Part shown: positions 17,168-24,871 of the stretch, in pieces
Layout: each line of letters starts with the position of its first letter
Numbering within the stretch: position 1 is the first letter of the stretch
NCBI RefSeq assembly: GCF_900197875.1
Contig: NZ_FZMO01000235.1
Span: 1 to 44,862, forward strand
Length of the DNA: 44,862 bases
Direction of reading: 5' to 3'
Source: Frankia canadensis
GTDB lineage: Bacteria > Actinomycetota > Actinomycetes > Frankiales > Frankiaceae
Translations under genes and position numbers: made by a program
Notes under the pieces: model-generated
Told to the model about the DNA's origin: nothing
Databases searched by the model: none
Seen by the model: only the letters and a program-made list of their open reading frames with translations

Positions 17168-17986
17168 TCAACGGCGCAGGGAAACCTTCATCGGCATCAA
17201 CACCGGAAGCAGCCGGAGGGACCCGCCCGTCGACGTGCCGGGCGCGACCACCGAGGTCACGGTCGGCACCGCGACGGATCCACCGGGCCGCGCGCCGCCG
17301 CTGCCGTCCGCGACGGCGGCGCCGGTCATCGCGAGCACGATGAGAGCGGCGGAGCCGAGCAGGGTGCGGCGCAGGGTCGTCCGAGGGCGGCCGGCTCGCC
17401 GCGGCGCCGGCCGGCGCGCACGCCCCCGGGAACCGCCCGCCGGCGGGCCGCCGCCGGGCCGGCCGGACGCGGGCCGCCGGGCCGGTGACCCCGCCGCGGG
17501 CCGCCGCGGCGGGCCACCGGGCCCGAAGGGCGCACGTCTGGCATGCCCACGCGAGACGGTCGGCTCAGCGGGCGCGCCCGCCTCGCCGGACGCCCCTGGT
17601 TCGCCCCACGCGGTCCGCTCGCCGCGCGCCACCCGTTCGCGCCGCGCCACGCGCTGCCCGCCCGCGCCTTCCCGCAGCACCGGCTGGCCGGCGGGGCCCG
17701 TCGGGGCGGGCAGGGAACGGCCGTGGTCCGCCTGGCGGCGGTTGGCCGGCGTGGCGGGGATGGACGGCGTGGGCGGGACGGCGATGCCCAGCAGTCGGGC
17801 CGTCACGGCGTCCGGCAGCACCGGGTCCCGCAGGCCCGTCAGCCGCGCCTTGACCGCGCGGAGGTTGGCGACTTCCCGCTGACACGGCATGCAGACCGCC
17901 AGGTGGGCGAGCGCCCGGTCCCGTGCGTCATGATCGAGCTGGTGGTCGATGAGGGGCGAGATCCGCTTGCCGAGATGCTCGGTCAC
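17168..17986 (-). CDS. rseA: Anti-sigma factor, RseA-like zinc-finger (ZAS) membrane protein
   Basis: A 272-residue anti-sigma factor predicted to bind and hold the adjacent SigE. The N-terminal domain carries the ZAS motif H-x3-C-x2-C (H28, C32, C35, in AHLAVCMPC), which binds zinc in this family and can be redox-sensitive. A long Gly/Pro/Arg-rich linker (about 80-205) leads to one membrane segment ([19 protein letters not shown], near 207-227) and a short outer tail ending [10 protein letters not shown]. Mycobacterial RseA lacks such a long linker. GTG 17986 overlaps the sigma-factor stop in a GTGA junction, so translation is coupled, which helps to keep the two proteins stoichiometric. Identification rests on the motif plus position. 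Confidence 0.88.
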   Translation of the reverse strand: MTEHLGKRISPLIDHQLDHDARDRALAHLAVCMPCQREVANLRAVKARLTGLRDPVLPDAVTARLLGIAVPPTPSIPATPANRRQADHGRSLPAPTGPAGQPVLREGAGGQRVARRERVARGERTAWGEPGASGEAGAPAEPTVSRGHARRAPFGPGGPPRRPAAGSPARRPASGRPGGGPPAGGSRGRARRPAPRRAGRPRTTLRRTLLGSAALIVLAMTGAAVADGSGGARPGGSVAVPTVTSVVAPGTSTGGSLRLLPVLMPMKVSLRR

Positions 17987-18858
17987 GCGGGTCGCTCCGC
18001 CGGAGCACCGCCCTTGCCGCCAGCGGGCACGGCACCACGCCGTCGCCCGATCCTGCCTCGCCCATCATCACGATCGCGCCGATAGCCGGGCGCGGCGGCG
18101 GTCTGGTCGGAGTCCACCCCGGCCCGCTGCGCGGCCGCGGCGGCCGGGGGCGCGAGGGCGCCGTCGACGCCATCACCCTCCGCGGCCATCAGCATGCCGT
18201 CGGCGGTACGCGGCGCCCGATCGGCGAGCGCCGCACGCAGCATCGCCCGACCTCGCGAGATACGGCTGCGGACCGTGCCGAGCTTGACGCCCAGGGTCTG
18301 GGCGATCTCCTCGTAGGACAGCTGCTCGATGTCGCACAGGACCACCGCGGCCCGGAAGTCGGGCGGCAGCGCGGCGAGCGCCGCCTCCACGTCCGCGTCG
18401 AGATGCGCCTCGGCGTAGACGGCCTCGGGACTGGCCTCCCGGCCGGCGAGCCGCTCGGTGTCCTCCGGCAGAGCGTCGAAACGGATCTTCTGCTGGCGAC
18501 GCATCCGATCGAGGAAGAGGTTCGTCGTGATCCGGTGCAGCCATCCCTCGAAGGTGCCGGGGGTGTAGTCGGCCAGGGAACGGAACACGCGGACGAAGAC
18601 GTCCTGGGTCAGGTCCTCCGCGTCATGGGCGTTGCCGGTGAGGCGGTAGGCCAGGCGGTACACCCGGTTCCCGTGCTCCCGGACCACATCCTCCCAGGAC
18701 GGGGGCACCCAACCGGAAGCGTCTGAGGTGGTGGCGGCGGCGCCGGTGGCGTCGGAACCCGCCCCGGAGTCCTGCGCAGCCACGGCCGCCTCTCGGTCGG
18801 TTCGCGTCGAACGTACCCGACGCCCCGGCCAGGGAGCGGCGAATCCCGCTGCGGACAC
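17983..18858 (-). CDS. sigE: ECF RNA polymerase sigma factor, SigE-like
   Basis: Extracytoplasmic-function sigma factor of 291 residues that directs RNA polymerase to envelope-stress promoters. Sigma region 2 (about 56-127) includes [20 protein letters not shown] and [13 protein letters not shown]; region 4 (about 160-215) includes [20 protein letters not shown] and the helix-turn-helix [20 protein letters not shown]-terminal tail of some 65 Ala/Gly/Arg-rich residues follows. GTG 18858 is preferred because AGGGGAG lies about eight bases upstream. It overlaps rseA by four bases, and htrA and tatB follow, as in mycobacteria (Rv1221-Rv1224). A GGAAC-N17-CGTT promoter lies upstream, suggesting autoregulation. 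Confidence 0.93.
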   Translation of the reverse strand: MSAAGFAAPWPGRRVRSTRTDREAAVAAQDSGAGSDATGAAATTSDASGWVPPSWEDVVREHGNRVYRLAYRLTGNAHDAEDLTQDVFVRVFRSLADYTPGTFEGWLHRITTNLFLDRMRRQQKIRFDALPEDTERLAGREASPEAVYAEAHLDADVEAALAALPPDFRAAVVLCDIEQLSYEEIAQTLGVKLGTVRSRISRGRAMLRAALADRAPRTADGMLMAAEGDGVDGALAPPAAAAAQRAGVDSDQTAAAPGYRRDRDDGRGRIGRRRGAVPAGGKGGAPAERPA

Positions 18859-18917
18859 CGATGTTTCTCCCCTCGATGGTCGACTCGATCCTCGACACGA
18901 TGTACGTCGACAAGGTG

Positions 18918-18943
18918 AACGCGCCTCTGTCCTCTCCCGTTCC
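18918..18943 (-). promoter_or_regulatory. Candidate autoregulated SigE promoter
   Basis: Minus strand GGAAC (18943-18939) and CGTT (18921-18918) are separated by exactly 17 bases, matching the GGAAC-N17-CGTT ECF consensus in both boxes. It lies 60 bp upstream of GTG 18858, leaving a leader of about 50 bases. The site is inside the 102-bp divergent gap with the methyltransferase. Confidence 0.75.
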
Positions 18944-18960
18944 CGTAGGCTGCGGATGTC

Positions 18961-19623
18961 ATGCCGGAGACAGACATCGGCGCGCTCGACTCGGCCGCCG
19001 CCTATGCCGAGGGCTTCCTGTTGGAAGACCCGATCCTTCGTGCTGCCCGCGCCCGCGCCGAGGAGGTCGGGATCGTCCCGGTCAGTCCGGGCGCCGGCGC
19101 GGTCCTGCGTTTCCTCGCCGCCGCGGTGGGCGCCCGCGCGGTCGTCGAGATCGGCACCGGTACCGGCGTCTCCGGTACCTGGCTGCTGCGCGGGATGCGG
19201 CCCGACGGAACCCTGACCACCATCGACGTCGAGGCCGAGCATCTTCGCCTGGCCCGGCGCACCTACGCGGACGCCGGAATGGCGCCGGGCCGCTCCCGGC
19301 TGATCACCGGCCGCGCCCTGGACGTGCTGCCCCGGCTCACCGACGGCGCCTACGATCTCGTCTTCTGCGACGCCGACCGCCGGGAGGGCAGCGAGTACCT
19401 CACGCAGGCGCTACGGCTGCTTCGGCCGGGAGGTGTCGTGGTCTTCGCGGGCGTCCTCGCCAGCGGCCAGGCCACCGATCCGGCCATTCGCAGCCCCGAC
19501 GCGACCGCGGTGCGCGAGCTGGCGACCGCGGTGCGCGATGACATCCGCCTGACCCAGATGCTGCTCACCACCGGCGGTGGGCTGCTGGTCGCGGTGGTCG
19601 CGAGTTCGTCCCCCGTCGGCTAG
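18961..19623 (+). CDS. SAM-dependent O-methyltransferase
   Basis: Class I methyltransferase of the caffeoyl-CoA/catechol O-methyltransferase type, 220 residues, cytoplasmic. The SAM-binding glycine loop [12 protein letters not shown] is near residues 62-73 and the acidic loop [13 protein letters not shown] near 93-105. The metal-binding segment FCDADRREG (D137, D139) has Arg-Arg where many relatives have Lys. It is divergent from sigE and matches the position of Rv1220c in the mycobacterial cluster, so the pairing is ancestral. Its methyl acceptor is unknown. ATG 18961 is the only plausible start; the upstream ribosome site is weak. The sigE promoter overlaps its own promoter region. Confidence 0.9.
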   Translation: MPETDIGALDSAAAYAEGFLLEDPILRAARARAEEVGIVPVSPGAGAVLRFLAAAVGARAVVEIGTGTGVSGTWLLRGMRPDGTLTTIDVEAEHLRLARRTYADAGMAPGRSRLITGRALDVLPRLTDGAYDLVFCDADRREGSEYLTQALRLLRPGGVVVFAGVLASGQATDPAIRSPDATAVRELATAVRDDIRLTQMLLTTGGGLLVAVVASSSPVG

Positions 19624-19837
19624 GGGACGCGGGACCCCGCCCGGGGGCCGCGGGGGCGGGCGAACGGGCCAGCCGGCGGTGCGGGCCCATCCCGGTGGGG
19701 CTGGCGTCCGGCGCGGGTTGGGCACGGCGTGTTCCGTGACGCATCCGATCCTCGCCAGCCCGTGATTGGCCGGGGGTGCGTTCGACCGGGCGCGTAAGGT
19801 GCCCTCAAGCGTGACAAATCGATGCCTTGGGGAGTGG

Positions 19838-21601
19838 ATGGCACCGGCGGCCCGGGAACACCGGCGCTACGACGACTTCGGCGGCCCCGTCGACGTCGAC
19901 GACCGGACTCCCTCCCGCCGTGGACAGGGCCGCGACGCCGGCCCGCACGGTCCCCACGAGCCGTATCCGGACGTTCCCCGCGGCGGACCCCCCGCTCGCG
20001 CCCCACGCGGCGGCACGGGCTCAGGGGGCGCCGGCGGCGGGCGCGACTACGACGGCCGCGGCTCCTACCGCGAGCGCGACCCCTACGAGGAGTCCGACCG
20101 GTGGGACGGCCACGAGCACGACGGCGCGCCTGACCCGTACGACGGATACCGCGCCGACCGCGGGCCCGGATCCCGCGGCGGCTACGGCCCGCGCCATGCC
20201 CACGGCGCCCGGGACGACTACGCCCCACGAGACGACTACGCCCCACCAGACGACCACGACGCACGGGACGACCACGACGCACGGGACGACCATGGCGCGC
20301 TCGACGACCATGGCGCGCGGCACGGGTCGGGCGAGGGCACGGGATTCGACCCGCGCGGGCGGTACGACGCGGGCCAGGATCGCACCGACCCGCGCGGCGG
20401 GAGCGACCGGTACGATCACGCCGGCCGGGGCGGCGGCGACCGGTATGGCCGGTCTGACCGGCCCGGCGAGCGCGGCTGGCAGGCCGCGCCCGCCCGCGGC
20501 CCATCCGGGTCCGGCGCGGACGGCATCAGCGAGCACGACGACGTCCCCTACGGGGCCGACCCGTACGGGACGGGCTCCTACGACCCGACCTGGTATGGCA
20601 CGAGCCGACGCGGCCCTGACCCGTACGGCACGGGCAGGACCGGCCTGTCCGTCGACGACCGGGTCGACACGCCGCCCGGGCGTGGCGTCGGGGCCGGCGA
20701 GCGCGCGCCCGCCCGCGGCGGATCCCCGCGCGGCGCCATGGCCCGCGGCGGCTCGTTCCAGGGCGCCCCGACGCGCGGCATCGACCGTGGCGGAGTACAG
20801 GACGACAGCAACGCCCCGACCGGGATGATCCCCGCGATCGGCGGCCGGGCGGCCACGGGTGCCGCCGGCTTCGGCGGCGGGCAGTACGGCGGCCGGGCGG
20901 CGTACGGGAGCGGTGGGGCGTACGTTCCGCCGTCCACCGGTGGCCCCCCGCCGCGGGCGACGCCGCCGCCCACCTCCCGGGACAGCCTGCTGCCCTACGT
21001 CGCCGCGATCGTCATCGTGGCGGTGCTGGCCGGGGCCGCCGGCTACGCGCTGAACCACCTGGTCGGACCGGCGGGCGGAGCACGCCCCGCGCCGTCCACC
21101 GAGACCTCGGCGTCGCCCGCCCCGGTCACGCCGACCGCACCGACGTCCCAGCAGGGCGGGCCCGCGACGGCGGCGCCGTCCTCGGCGGCGGGCGGCGGGC
21201 TGTCCGGGCTCACCGCCGAGGAGGTCGCGATCAGGCTCTCCGCGGCCGGGCTGCCGCTGCGCACCACCGTCGTCTACACGGCCGGCACCGACCCCGACCA
21301 CCTGCTGGGCCGGGCCGGCGGGTACACCAGCCGGGTCGCGTTCAGCGATCCCCGGGTGGGCAGCAACGAGGTGGCGGGCGCACCCCGGGGCGCGATCGAG
21401 CGCGGCGGTGCCGTGGAGGTGTTCGCCAGCGCCACGGCCGCCCGGCACCGAGCCGCCAGACTGCTCACCGTCACCGCCGAGAACACGCTCGTCACCGAGC
21501 ACGTCTACGTCCAGGGAGCCGTGGTGCTGCGGGTGTCCCTTGTCCTGACCGACGCGCAGGCGCAGGGCTACGAGACGGTACTGCGGCGGCTGTCCGCCTG
21601 A
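19838..21601 (+). CDS. Large single-pass membrane protein with DDY/DDH hexapeptide repeats
   Basis: Unrecognised 587-residue protein. Residues 1 to about 385 are charged and disordered, rich in Arg, Gly, Asp and Tyr, with a run of six-residue repeats (RDDYAP, PDDHDA, RDDHGA) near 125-160 and later DPYGTG and RGGS units. A membrane segment (LLPYVAAIVIVAVLAGAAGYAL) lies near 384-405. A Pro/Thr/Ser linker follows and then a compact C-terminal domain of about 130 residues (GLTAEEVAIRLSAAGLPLRT to the end), predicted outside. ATG 19838 has GGGGAG just upstream. The layout (charged cytoplasmic region, one helix, small outer domain) suggests an envelope-associated scaffold or sensor. Function is not known. 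Confidence 0.75.
   Translation: MAPAAREHRRYDDFGGPVDVDDRTPSRRGQGRDAGPHGPHEPYPDVPRGGPPARAPRGGTGSGGAGGGRDYDGRGSYRERDPYEESDRWDGHEHDGAPDPYDGYRADRGPGSRGGYGPRHAHGARDDYAPRDDYAPPDDHDARDDHDARDDHGALDDHGARHGSGEGTGFDPRGRYDAGQDRTDPRGGSDRYDHAGRGGGDRYGRSDRPGERGWQAAPARGPSGSGADGISEHDDVPYGADPYGTGSYDPTWYGTSRRGPDPYGTGRTGLSVDDRVDTPPGRGVGAGERAPARGGSPRGAMARGGSFQGAPTRGIDRGGVQDDSNAPTGMIPAIGGRAATGAAGFGGGQYGGRAAYGSGGAYVPPSTGGPPPRATPPPTSRDSLLPYVAAIVIVAVLAGAAGYALNHLVGPAGGARPAPSTETSASPAPVTPTAPTSQQGGPATAAPSSAAGGGLSGLTAEEVAIRLSAAGLPLRTTVVYTAGTDPDHLLGRAGGYTSRVAFSDPRVGSNEVAGAPRGAIERGGAVEVFASATAARHRAARLLTVTAENTLVTEHVYVQGAVVLRVSLVLTDAQAQGYETVLRRLSA
20209..20320. repeat. 18-bp imperfect tandem repeats coding for DDY/DDH hexapeptides
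   Basis: About six imperfect copies of an 18-bp unit (type gcacgggacgaccacgac) run through this stretch and keep the reading frame. The encoded units are R/P/L-D-D-Y/H-x-A/P. Copy number variation here would change protein length without a frameshift. Confidence 0.85.
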
Positions 21602-21645
21602 CCCGGTCCGGTTACCGCCGGCCTTCCGGCGGGGAGGGAAGGGGC

Positions 21646-22014
21646 ATGAACATCCGGGAGTTCTACGCCGCGGACCCTCGGCGGCAGTCGTCGGCCGAGA
21701 TCCCGTTCGGTGACGGCTGGACGGACCAGCAGGACAAGCACAGCACCTATCGGCTCAGCTGGGTCGCGGACACCGAGGAGATCTACACGGTGCGCGAACC
21801 GCACCCCGGCGGCATCCTCGCCCGCTACCTCGACCAGCTGCGCGTCGACCAGGCGGACGTCGCGCAGCTGCGGGTCGAGGTCCTCGCGGTCGCGGACCGG
21901 GCCGCGGTCGAGGACGCGCTGGCCGGCTGGCCCGCGGTCATGCCCGAGCACAACAGCCTGCGCTGGGCCCGCACGCGGCTCGCCGCCAGCTCGGCGCGTC
22001 ACCGCGCGCCCTGA
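21646..22014 (+). CDS. Conserved hypothetical protein (122 aa)
   Basis: A 122-residue soluble protein without recognisable domain. It starts MNIREFYAADPRRQSSAEI and contains FGDGWTD, YRLSWVADTEEIYTVREP and GILARYLDQLRVDQADV segments. The strong ribosome site GGGGAGGGAAGGGG sits right before ATG 21646 and the codon bias fits, so it is expressed and real. It follows the 587-residue membrane protein by 44 bp on the same strand and may be co-transcribed. I believe similar small proteins occur widely in actinobacteria, but I cannot assign a function. Confidence 0.75.
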   Translation: MNIREFYAADPRRQSSAEIPFGDGWTDQQDKHSTYRLSWVADTEEIYTVREPHPGGILARYLDQLRVDQADVAQLRVEVLAVADRAAVEDALAGWPAVMPEHNSLRWARTRLAASSARHRAP

Positions 22015-22060
22015 CCGGGCGGGCGGGTGACGGGGGTGCTGCCGGGGCGGACGGCGGACG

Positions 22061-23869
22061 TCAGCCGGCCGAGGTGACGCCGGATGCCGCGGTGGGAACG
22101 TCCACGGGCGCGCAGAGCCAGCTCAGCAGGGTCCGCACCCCCCAGCCGGTGCCGCCGCGGCTGATCTCACCGTCGTCGGAGTCGGCGCGCGCGGTGCCGG
22201 CGATGTCGAGATGGGCCCACGGCAGCCCGCCGGCGAACTCGCGCAGGAACAGCGCCGCCGTGATCGAGCCCCCGCCGACCTCCATCGCCCGGCCGATGTT
22301 CGCCAGGTCCGCCACCGGGGACTCGAGCGCGGCCCGGTAGTCCTCCGTCAGCGGCAGGCGCCACACCTGCTCGCCGGCGCTGCCCGCCGCGGTGGACAGC
22401 GCCCCGGCCAGGGCGTCGTCCGAGCTGAACAGGCCGGCGGTGCGCCGGCCGAGCGCGACGGAGATCGCGCCGGTGAGCGTCGCGAGGTCGACGATGACGT
22501 CCGCGCCCAGCTCGCCGGCGGCATAGGCGAGCCCGTCGGCCAGGACCAGGCGACCCTCGGCGTCGGTGTTGAGCACCTCGACGGTCGTCCCGCCCCAGCA
22601 GGTGATCACGTCACCCGGACGCATCGCCGAGCCGCCGATCATGTTCTCCGCGAGGCACAGCAGGCCGGTCACCCGGCCCGGCACCCGCAGCGCGGGCAGC
22701 GCGGTCATCGCGCCGAGCACCGCGGCCGCGCCCGCCATGTCGGTCTTCATCCCGACCATGGACCCGGCCGGCTTGAGCGACAGCCCGCCGGAGTCGAACG
22801 TGATGCCCTTCCCGACGAGGACCCGGTGCCCGTCCGCGAAGCGCCCATCGCCCGGCGGCGTCGCGGCAGAACCGGACGACCCGGACGGCGGGGCCGGAGT
22901 CGGCCCGGCGTACTCGAGGCGGACCAGCCGCGGCGGTCGCGGCGAGCCGCGGCCGACCGCCCCGAGCCCACCGAATCCCTGCTCGGCCAGCTCGGCCGGC
23001 GTCAGCACGGTCGCAGCGAGGCCGGCGGCGGTCGCGATGCGCACCGCCTGGTCGGCGAGCCATTGCGGCGACTTCACCAGACTCGGCGTGTTCACCAGAT
23101 CCCGGGCGAGGCAGACCGCGACGCCCACCGCGCGCGCCGCCCGCACCGCATCCCGGGCCCGCGGATCCCGGGCGAGTTCGGTGAGGACGACGACCTCGCG
23201 CAGCTGCACGGCGCCGGCCACGCCCTCATCCGCCGCGGCGGTCGCGGCCTCATCCGCCGCGGCGGATGAGGCCCCGCCAGCCGAGGCGGCGGCCTCGACC
23301 GAGCCGGTGGACGCCGGGCCCGCCCTCTCCGCGGCAGGGTCGACGGCGGCCGGGTCGCCGTCGCCGGGCGGAGCGGGCCGACCGGGATGGCCGGTGCGGT
23401 CGAGCAGGCTGGCGACCCGGTAGGACCCGAGGGCGACACCCTCCCCGAACGCGCGCAGCGTCTCGGGAGACGACGGACCGGCGATCAGCGCGAGGCGCGC
23501 ACCCGAGGCCGCCCGGCGCGCCAGCGCCGCACCCGCGGCCCGCCAGTCCGCCGGCGTCCCCGCGCCGACACCGAGCACGAGCAGCCGGCTGACCGGACCG
23601 TCCCCGCCGGCCAACGGCACCGTCAGGACCGATCCGGCGTCGCCGCGCGGCGACTCGGTCTCGAGCAGGCGCTCCAGCCGCACCCCGAGCCCGCCGGCGA
23701 TCCGACCGGCGGCCTCGTCGAACACCGGGCCGTCCGCGCCCGCCGACAGGGGCACGGCGACGACGGAGGCGCCCGCGTCCGCCAGGTCCCCGGACCGCAG
23801 GATGATGTCGGGCGGCGGCGCGATCAGCTCATCGAGGGGCGCGCTCGGCGCGGATCCGTCCACGGACAT
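22061..23869 (-). CDS. pepA: Leucyl aminopeptidase, M17 family
   Basis: Two-metal (Zn/Mn) M17 leucyl aminopeptidase, 602 residues, which removes N-terminal residues from peptides in the cytoplasm and normally forms a hexamer. The catalytic C-terminal domain shows VGKGITFDSGGLSLKP near 349, MKTDMAGAAAV and the signature NTDAEGRLVLADG near 433; Lys in GKGIT and Arg in AEGRL are the usual catalytic pair. The N-terminal domain (about 1-200) carries an Ala/Glu/Asp-rich insertion (ASSAAADEAATAAADE) coded by repeats and a 26-bp palindrome at 23247-23272. ATG 23869 is preceded by AGGAGAG. It is convergent with the small gene ending at 22014. Confidence 0.93.
   Translation of the reverse strand: MSVDGSAPSAPLDELIAPPPDIILRSGDLADAGASVVAVPLSAGADGPVFDEAAGRIAGGLGVRLERLLETESPRGDAGSVLTVPLAGGDGPVSRLLVLGVGAGTPADWRAAGAALARRAASGARLALIAGPSSPETLRAFGEGVALGSYRVASLLDRTGHPGRPAPPGDGDPAAVDPAAERAGPASTGSVEAAASAGGASSAAADEAATAAADEGVAGAVQLREVVVLTELARDPRARDAVRAARAVGVAVCLARDLVNTPSLVKSPQWLADQAVRIATAAGLAATVLTPAELAEQGFGGLGAVGRGSPRPPRLVRLEYAGPTPAPPSGSSGSAATPPGDGRFADGHRVLVGKGITFDSGGLSLKPAGSMVGMKTDMAGAAAVLGAMTALPALRVPGRVTGLLCLAENMIGGSAMRPGDVITCWGGTTVEVLNTDAEGRLVLADGLAYAAGELGADVIVDLATLTGAISVALGRRTAGLFSSDDALAGALSTAAGSAGEQVWRLPLTEDYRAALESPVADLANIGRAMEVGGGSITAALFLREFAGGLPWAHLDIAGTARADSDDGEISRGGTGWGVRTLLSWLCAPVDVPTAASGVTSAG
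23247..23272. repeat. Perfect 26-bp palindrome in pepA coding region
   Basis: gcctcatccgccg at 23247-23259 is followed directly by its reverse complement cggcggatgaggc at 23260-23272. Eighteen bases of it also occur 24 bp earlier at 23224-23241, making a 24-bp tandem repeat. It encodes part of the Ala/Glu/Asp-rich insertion. Confidence 0.95.
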
Positions 23870-24034
23870 GCGGCTCTCCTCGTCGCGGTCGTCCCGTGCG
23901 CGAGCGCGCCCGGACGACCGGCTACCCCATCGACCCAGGTCCTGACGTGTCTCGACAGGCCGGTGTACCACGGCAGGTTCGACGGCTGGGCCGCGCCGCC
24001 ATGGACGCGGATCCCCGCACCGTTGGTGTGCGTC

Positions 24035-24060
24035 GACAGCGGGACCTGACAGCGGGACCT
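24035..24060. repeat. 13-bp tandem duplication ending at the DUF3117 stop
   Basis: gacagcgggacct occurs at 24035-24047 and 24048-24060. The second copy plus the next base gives cta, the minus-strand stop TAG (24059-24061) of the DUF3117 gene. Confidence 0.92.
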
Positions 24061-24226
24061 AGCTGACCACGGTCTTGAGAGCGTCCCCCAGCGCACTCGC
24101 TTCGTCAGCGGTGAGTTCCACAACGAGCCGACCGCCCCCCTCCAGCGGGACACGCATCACGATGCCGCGCCCCTCCTTGGTCACCTCGAGCGGACCGTCA
24201 CCCGTCCGCGGCTTCATGGCCGCCAT
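24059..24226 (-). CDS. DUF3117 small protein (55 aa)
   Basis: A 55-residue protein starting MAAMKPRTGDGPLEVTKEG and ending LGDALKTVVS. This matches the actinobacterial DUF3117 family (Rv1211 in M. tuberculosis), highly conserved yet without known function; its core IVMRVPLEGGGRLVVELTAD looks like a small beta-rich fold. ATG 24226 has AGGAAGAGG upstream; a second in-frame ATG is at 24217. It sits in a gap that a size cut-off of about 60 codons would miss. Context (DivIVA-like, folP2, LOG) is the same as in mycobacteria. The stop lies on a 13-bp tandem duplication. Confidence 0.93.
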   Translation of the reverse strand: MAAMKPRTGDGPLEVTKEGRGIVMRVPLEGGGRLVVELTADEASALGDALKTVVS

Positions 24227-24446
24227 CGGTGCACCTCTTCCTGCCGTCGGACCTGCGTCTGGCGACGATTATCCCGTAGACCGGGCCGCAAACCGAAACA
24301 CGTGTCCCCGCGGCATCACAACGGTCGGCGGCGACCCCGCAATGCCGTGGGCATCCGGTGTCGCTGGGCGCGACCACAGTCGATGCCACGTGGCCCAACC
24401 CGACCGCCGATCAACGCCGGCGGGGTGAACGGCGGGCCAGGGTCGA

Positions 24447-24809
24447 TCACCTATCCGGTTTGTCCAGTCGGACGGCGGGCGGCTCCGCCGGCCGCTCCTC
24501 GGTGCCGATCCGAGCGAAGCTGGCCAGTCGGACGAGCTCGTCGTCGCGCCGGGCCAGCTCATCGTCCCGCCAGGCCAGCTCCTCGGCCAGCCGCAGCAGG
24601 ACGGCGTCGACCTCGGACATCCGATAACCGCGCAGCGCCATCGCGAACCTGGTCCGGGTGACGTCCCCCGCCGCGACGGCGCCGTCGGGCAGGCCGACGG
24701 AGGCGCTGTCGGGCGGCGCGGGAGCAAGCCGGTCGAACCGGCCCACGGCCAGGGCGGCCACGGCGAACACGACGGCGGCAACGATCACGATCTCGACGGC
24801 GAGCACCAC
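24447..24809 (-). CDS. DivIVA-like domain protein
   Basis: A 120-residue protein with an N-terminal membrane segment (LAVEIVIVAAVVFAVAALAV, residues 3-22), then RFAMALRGYRMSEVDAVLLRL (about 54-74), the signature of the short DivIVA-type N-terminal domain, and a coiled-coil region with WRDDELARRDDELVRL. Position next to folP2 corresponds to Rv1209. DivIVA proteins bind membranes and recruit polar growth or envelope factors; with only about 120 residues this one lacks the long coiled coil and may be an adaptor. Tandem GTGs at 24809 and 24806 give two possible starts. It is divergent from folP2 by 62 bp. The usual mycobacterial gpgS between these genes is absent. Confidence 0.75.
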   Translation of the reverse strand: MVLAVEIVIVAAVVFAVAALAVGRFDRLAPAPPDSASVGLPDGAVAAGDVTRTRFAMALRGYRMSEVDAVLLRLAEELAWRDDELARRDDELVRLASFARIGTEERPAEPPAVRLDKPDR

Positions 24810-24871
24810 ACGTCGATCGTGCCATGGCCCGGCCGCGAGGGTCAGCCCGTCCGATCTGGCAGGCTGTATCG

